A stretch of DNA of 64,000 nucleotides from DATGLG01 sp035294245 (GTDB lineage: Bacteria; Pseudomonadota; Alphaproteobacteria; JACZXZ01). A program made the position numbers and the translations under genes. Below the pieces are notes generated by a model that saw only the letters and a program-made list of their open reading frames with translations, did not search any database and was not told the origin of the DNA. The first letter of the stretch is position 1, and the number at the start of each line of letters is the position of its first letter. This document shows positions 60,767-64,000 of this stretch, one piece after another. The DNA lies in assembly GCA_035294245.1 (NCBI GenBank), contig DATGLG010000052.1:34122-98121 (forward strand), in the 5' to 3' direction.

Positions 60767-61192
60767 ATGGCAACAGCACCGCCATTCACCGTCCTGCATC
60801 TTGACCACGTGGTCTTGCGCGTCCGCGACGCAGCGCGGCTGGAGCGGTTCTACCGCGAGGTGATCGGCTGCAGCCTCGAGCGACGGCAGGAGGAGCTTGG
60901 CTTGACCCAGCTCCGCGCCGGCTCGACCCTCATCGATCTCGTGGACGTGGATGGCGCGATCGGCCGCGCGGGCGGCGCGCCGCCGGGGCGCGAGGGCCGC
61001 AACATGGACCATTTCTGCCTGCGCATCGAGCCCTTCGACAGTACCGCGATCGCGGCGCATCTCAAGGCGCATGGCATTACCCCCGGCGAGGTCCAGCCCC
61101 GCTTCGGCGCCGACGGCCGAGGCCCCTCGCTCTACTTCGACGATCCCGAGGGCAACCGGGTCGAGCTCAAGGGATCGCCGGACGGCACCTGA
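60767..61192 (+). CDS. VOC (glyoxalase/bleomycin-resistance) family protein
   Basis: A 141-residue protein with two beta-alpha-beta-beta-beta modules. LHLDHVVLRVRDAARLERFY opens the first with a metal His, MDHFCLRIEPFD opens the second, and SLYFDDPEGNRVELKG closes with the metal Glu. Such metal-dependent proteins act as lyases, dioxygenases or resistance proteins; the substrate cannot be told. ATG 60767 is used. It is divergent from gnd. Confidence 0.88.
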   Translation: MATAPPFTVLHLDHVVLRVRDAARLERFYREVIGCSLERRQEELGLTQLRAGSTLIDLVDVDGAIGRAGGAPPGREGRNMDHFCLRIEPFDSTAIAAHLKAHGITPGEVQPRFGADGRGPSLYFDDPEGNRVELKGSPDGT

Positions 61193-61231
61193 GGGGGTTT
61201 TCGCCGCGACCGGGACAGGGCGCCGATGAGA

Positions 61232-61336
61232 GGGGGCGACGTTGGCATCCCCTCTGAATCGGGTTTTCAGCGTTTTCAACAACTTAAGAGAACGACCCTG
61301 GGGGCGACGTCGGGGGCGACATTCGCATCCCCTTTT
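61232..61336. repeat. Imperfect direct repeat of a GGGG...CCCC hairpin unit
   Basis: The unit GGGGGCGACGTTGGCATCCC (61232-61251, continuing CCTCT) recurs as GGGGGCGACATTCGCATCCC (61312-61331, continuing CTTTT). A truncated copy, GGGGGCGACGT, lies at 61300-61310. Each full unit can pair GGGG with CCCC followed by T-rich bases, so the second may end the VOC transcript. The block lies in the gap between the convergent VOC and msrB genes. Confidence 0.55.
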
Positions 61337-61380
61337 CGCAGCCGGAGCATTTCGCGCTTTGTAGATTGTGTTCCCAGACT

Positions 61381-61448
61381 GTCATTCCCGCGGAAACGGG
61401 AATCGAGGCCTGGACCCCGGCTCTGCGCTTCGCTCCGGCCGAGGTGAC
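61381..61448. repeat. Dispersed palindromic repeat, copy 2 (diverged)
   Basis: GTCATTCCCGCGGAAACGGG opens a diverged copy with a 7-bp stem ATTCCCG-N6-CGGGAAT, then CCTGGACCCCGG, and it closes with GGTGAC. It sits 20 bases beyond the msrB stop in the gap between convergent VOC and msrB genes. Confidence 0.75.
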
Positions 61449-61468
61449 CGAGTCGCGTGCAACCCGCC

Positions 61469-61882
<414 letters not shown>

Positions 61883-61931
61883 GATCCGTCTCCTTACTCG
61901 ATCTCCGCCGCGCCGTCGCGCACGAGCGCGC

Positions 61932-62399
61932 TCACCCGGCGGCCAGGCGCCGCGCGGCGAAGAAGCGGCGCAGCAGCTCGCTCGCGCGGCCCGCCGCGAT
62001 CCCGCCATAGATCTCGGGGCGGTGATGGCAGGTCGCTTGGGCGAAAAAGCGCGGCCCGTGCTCGACGGCCCCGCCCTTGGGATCCTCGGCGCCGAAATAG
62101 AGCCGACGCAGCCGGGCGAAGGAGATCGCCGCCGCGCACATGGCGCAGGGCTCGAGGGTGACGTAGATATCGCAATCCGCGAGCCGCCCCTCGCCGCGCG
62201 CGGCGCAGGCGGCGCGGATGGCGAGGAGCTCCGCATGGGCGGTGGGATCGCGCTCTGCTTCCATCGCGTTCGCCGCGGCGGCGAGCACATTGCCGTGGGG
62301 ATCGACGATGACGGCGCCGACGGGCACCTCGCCCGCCGCCCCCGCGCGCGCTGCGAGCTCGAGCGCCATCGCCATGAAGCCGGGCTTCGCCGCACTCAT
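61932..62399 (-). CDS. tadA: tRNA-specific adenosine deaminase
   Basis: A zinc deaminase of 155 residues that converts the wobble adenosine of tRNA-Arg(ACG) to inosine. The metal and catalytic residues are His 55 and Glu 57 in TAHAELLAIR and Cys 85 and 88 in LEPCAMCAAAI. GEVPVGAVIVD and LRRLYFGAEDPKGGAV are typical. ATG 62399 is used. It is divergent from the MetX-like gene. Confidence 0.94.
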   Translation of the reverse strand: MSAAKPGFMAMALELAARAGAAGEVPVGAVIVDPHGNVLAAAANAMEAERDPTAHAELLAIRAACAARGEGRLADCDIYVTLEPCAMCAAAISFARLRRLYFGAEDPKGGAVEHGPRFFAQATCHHRPEIYGGIAAGRASELLRRFFAARRLAAG

Positions 62400-62781
62400 G
62401 GCGTGACGATGGCGTGCCGAGGAGGAGGCGTCAAGAAGAGGGCGGCGTCAAACTCCTTACCCATGGCCGCGGCGCCGCTTCGCGGCCAGGCAGCCGCCGC
62501 GCCGAAGGCTCTTGTGGCGGGCCCGGGGCCGTCGTAATTTTCGAGCGCATTCGCAATCGCGGGAGGGCGGCATGCAGCCCCCCGCGTCGGGCAACGAGGC
62601 CCGCCGATAGACGGCACCGCAGCCTTCGCCAGCGTCCAAGGACGCCACGGGGTGCCTTACCCCTTCGCCTCGAGCGTGAGCGCAGCGCCGGCCCGATCGG
62701 AGCCGGCAACGGCATCCGCGCTCGCGCGCGCAAGCGTCCCAACCCCTCCAACGCCTCATCCTTCCAACGACGGAGAGAGCC
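62400..62781. other. 382-base intergenic region between tadA and the MetX-like gene
   Basis: No coding frame here has credible composition or start. One GC-rich stem, GGCCGCG-N9-CGCGGCC, lies near 62465-62487. I looked for a SAM-type riboswitch because MetX relatives often have one, and found no matching core. The promoter of the hydrolase gene is not evident. Confidence 0.5.
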
Positions 62782-63801
62782 ATGGCACTGGATTACGAGA
62801 TCTACGAGCTCGGCGACGTCCGGCTGCAGCGGGGCGCGACCCTCCGCGGCTGTAAGCTTGCCTACAAGACCTTCGGCCGGATGAATGCGGCGAAGGACAA
62901 CGTCATCGTCTACCCGACCTGGTATTCCGGCCAGCATTACGACAACGAGTGGCTGATCGGGCCGGGCATGGCCCTCGATCCCGAGAAATACTTCATCGTC
63001 ATCCCCAACATGCTGGGGAACGGCCTCTCCTCCTCGCCCAGCAACACGCCCGAGCCCTATAACGGGCCGCGCTTCCCCCAGGTCACGGCCTGCGACAATG
63101 TGCGCGCGCAGCATCGCCTCGTCACCGAGAAGCTCGGCGTCAAGAAGCTCCGCCTCGTCACCGGCTGGTCGATGGGCGGGCTCCAGACCTTCCATTGGGG
63201 TGCCCTCTACCCCGACATGGTCGAGCGCATCGCCCCCTTCTGCGGCTCGGCCAAGTGCTCGCGCCACAACTTCGTCTTCCTCGAGGGGGTGAAGGCGGCG
63301 CTCACCGCCGACGACGCCTTCGCCAATGGCTGGTACACGGCGAAGCCGGCCAAGGGCCTGCGCGCCATGGCGCGGGTCTATGCCGGCTGGGGCTTCTCCC
63401 AGGCCTTCTATCGCGAGCGGCTCGACATCGAGCGCATGGGCTACTCCTCCCTCGAGGACTTCCTCGTCGCCTTCTGGGAGGGCATCTTCCTGCCGCGCGA
63501 CCCCAACAACCTGCTTGCCATGCTATGGACATGGCAGAACGGCGACATCAGCGACAACGAGCTCTACAAGGGCGATTTCAAGAAGGCCCTCGGCGCGATC
63601 AAGGCCAGGGCCTATGTGATGCCCGGCCGGACCGATCTCTACTTCCCGCCCGAGGACAGCGAGTTCGAGGTCGCCCACATGACGAACGCGAAGCTCCTCC
63701 CGATTCCCTCGATCTGGGGCCATTTCGCGGGTGGCCCGGGGACCAACCCCGAGGACGTGAAGTTCATCGACGCCGCGCTCAAGGAGCTGCTCGAGGTATG
63801 A
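62782..63801 (+). CDS. Alpha/beta-fold hydrolase related to homoserine O-acetyltransferase (MetX)
   Basis: A 339-residue alpha/beta hydrolase. The nucleophile elbow is GWSMGG (Ser 130), the Asp is in GRTDLYFPPED (about 290) and the His in IWGHFAGGPG (about 318). CKLAYKTFGRMNAAKDNVIV is like the MetX N-terminus, but the usual GGSLGGMQ elbow of MetX is absent and the lid is short. It is therefore more likely a MetX-like esterase or acyltransferase than a true MetX. ATG 62782 follows CGGAGAGAG. Confidence 0.82.
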   Translation: MALDYEIYELGDVRLQRGATLRGCKLAYKTFGRMNAAKDNVIVYPTWYSGQHYDNEWLIGPGMALDPEKYFIVIPNMLGNGLSSSPSNTPEPYNGPRFPQVTACDNVRAQHRLVTEKLGVKKLRLVTGWSMGGLQTFHWGALYPDMVERIAPFCGSAKCSRHNFVFLEGVKAALTADDAFANGWYTAKPAKGLRAMARVYAGWGFSQAFYRERLDIERMGYSSLEDFLVAFWEGIFLPRDPNNLLAMLWTWQNGDISDNELYKGDFKKALGAIKARAYVMPGRTDLYFPPEDSEFEVAHMTNAKLLPIPSIWGHFAGGPGTNPEDVKFIDAALKELLEV

Positions 63802-63882
63802 TTCGTTTAGGTTGAAACATCTTCATCGTCGCCCCCGCGCAGGCGCTACGGCAGCACACATCTCAGTCTGCACTCTCCCCCT

Positions 63883-64000
63883 CGTCATTCCCGCGAAAGC
63901 GGGAATCCAGTATTTCCACGGAAAACCTGGATTCCGGCTCTCCGCGGAGCCTGTCCTCGGGCCGGCCTTCGGCCGGACCCGTGGGCTCCGGCCGGAATGA
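63883..64000. repeat. Dispersed palindromic repeat, copy 3 (runs off window)
   Basis: It starts with the same hairpin as copy 1, ATTCCCGCGAAAGCGGGAAT, and the tail CCAG. It then continues through CCTGGATTCCGG and the stem GGGCCGG-CCTT-CGGCCGG to GGAATGA at the window end. It begins 82 bases after the MetX-like stop, again at a gene 3' end. Confidence 0.8.

Noticed and set aside
62400..62781. SAM riboswitch upstream of the MetX-like gene
   Set aside because: No SAM-I, SAM-II or SAM/SAH core could be recognised. A covariance search would settle it.

Overview
The window is a dense, high-GC, housekeeping stretch of a bacterial chromosome. Several features point to an alphaproteobacterium: a membrane-sector ATP synthase operon (atpI-B-E-F'-F) with a separate b' subunit and no F1 genes beside it; a cox cluster in the order coxB-ctaD-ctaB-small ORF-ctaG-coxC-DUF983-surf1; a mitochondrial-type M16 peptidase; the divergent xseA/purD pair; and mutY, a DUF721/DciA-like gene, dsbA and smc side by side. 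Intergenic gaps are short, same-strand genes often overlap by 1-14 bases, and TTG or GTG starts are common. I cannot place it below class; a Rhodospirillales- or Hyphomicrobiales-like lineage fits. I recognised no tRNA, rRNA, CRISPR array, insertion sequence or prophage.

Layout. 1-2.7 kb: end of a PepSY-like protein, mutY, the DUF721/DciA-like gene and a periplasmic DsbA-like thioredoxin. 2.8-8.9 kb: smc, then the F0 operon behind a clear sigma70-type promoter. 8.9-10.9 kb (minus): an ECF sigma factor, a probable single-TM anti-sigma factor and two Spy/CpxP-like periplasmic proteins, a likely envelope-stress circuit. 11.1-15.8 kb (minus): the glycine cleavage operon gcvT-H-PA-PB behind a tandem glycine riboswitch. 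15.9-22.3 kb: a lipoprotein, a double-CDGSH protein, thrB-rnhA, an MFS/LysR/nitronate-monooxygenase group that looks like an insertion, and a peroxiredoxin. 22.4-31 kb: a DsbD/ScsB-type reductase, AlgH, a RimJ-like acetyltransferase, an M16 peptidase, thrC and an M32 carboxypeptidase. 30.4-36.7 kb (minus): the cytochrome c oxidase structural and assembly genes. 37-47.5 kb: tldD, a DUF302 protein, an FMN reductase, gshA-rsmE, ubiA, a protein-lysine methyltransferase, ubiD and tldE/pmbA. 47.6-53.4 kb (plus): an LPS export and lipid A/Kdo cluster (msbA-like, DUF374 acyltransferase, waaA, lpxK, lpxL-like). 53.4-64 kb: an aminotransferase, xseA, purD, a metallo-beta-lactamase-fold hydrolase, two small conserved proteins, a gnd-type dehydrogenase, a VOC protein, msrB, tadA and a MetX-like hydrolase. 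Three copies of a palindromic dispersed repeat sit in the last 4.5 kb, each at a gene 3' end.

Functional links. The cox, F0 and ubiA/ubiD genes all serve aerobic respiration. A palindrome matching the RegA/RegR response-regulator box lies in the coxB-tldD intergenic region. TldD and TldE (37.1 and 46.1 kb) form one heteromeric peptidase but are encoded 9 kb apart. The DsbA-like, DsbD/ScsB-like, peroxiredoxin, MsrB and GshA genes make thiol redox control a recurring theme. The most interesting non-coding elements are the tandem glycine riboswitch with an inverted repeat across its promoter, and the coxB upstream palindrome. The least characterised regulatory module is the ECF sigma locus.
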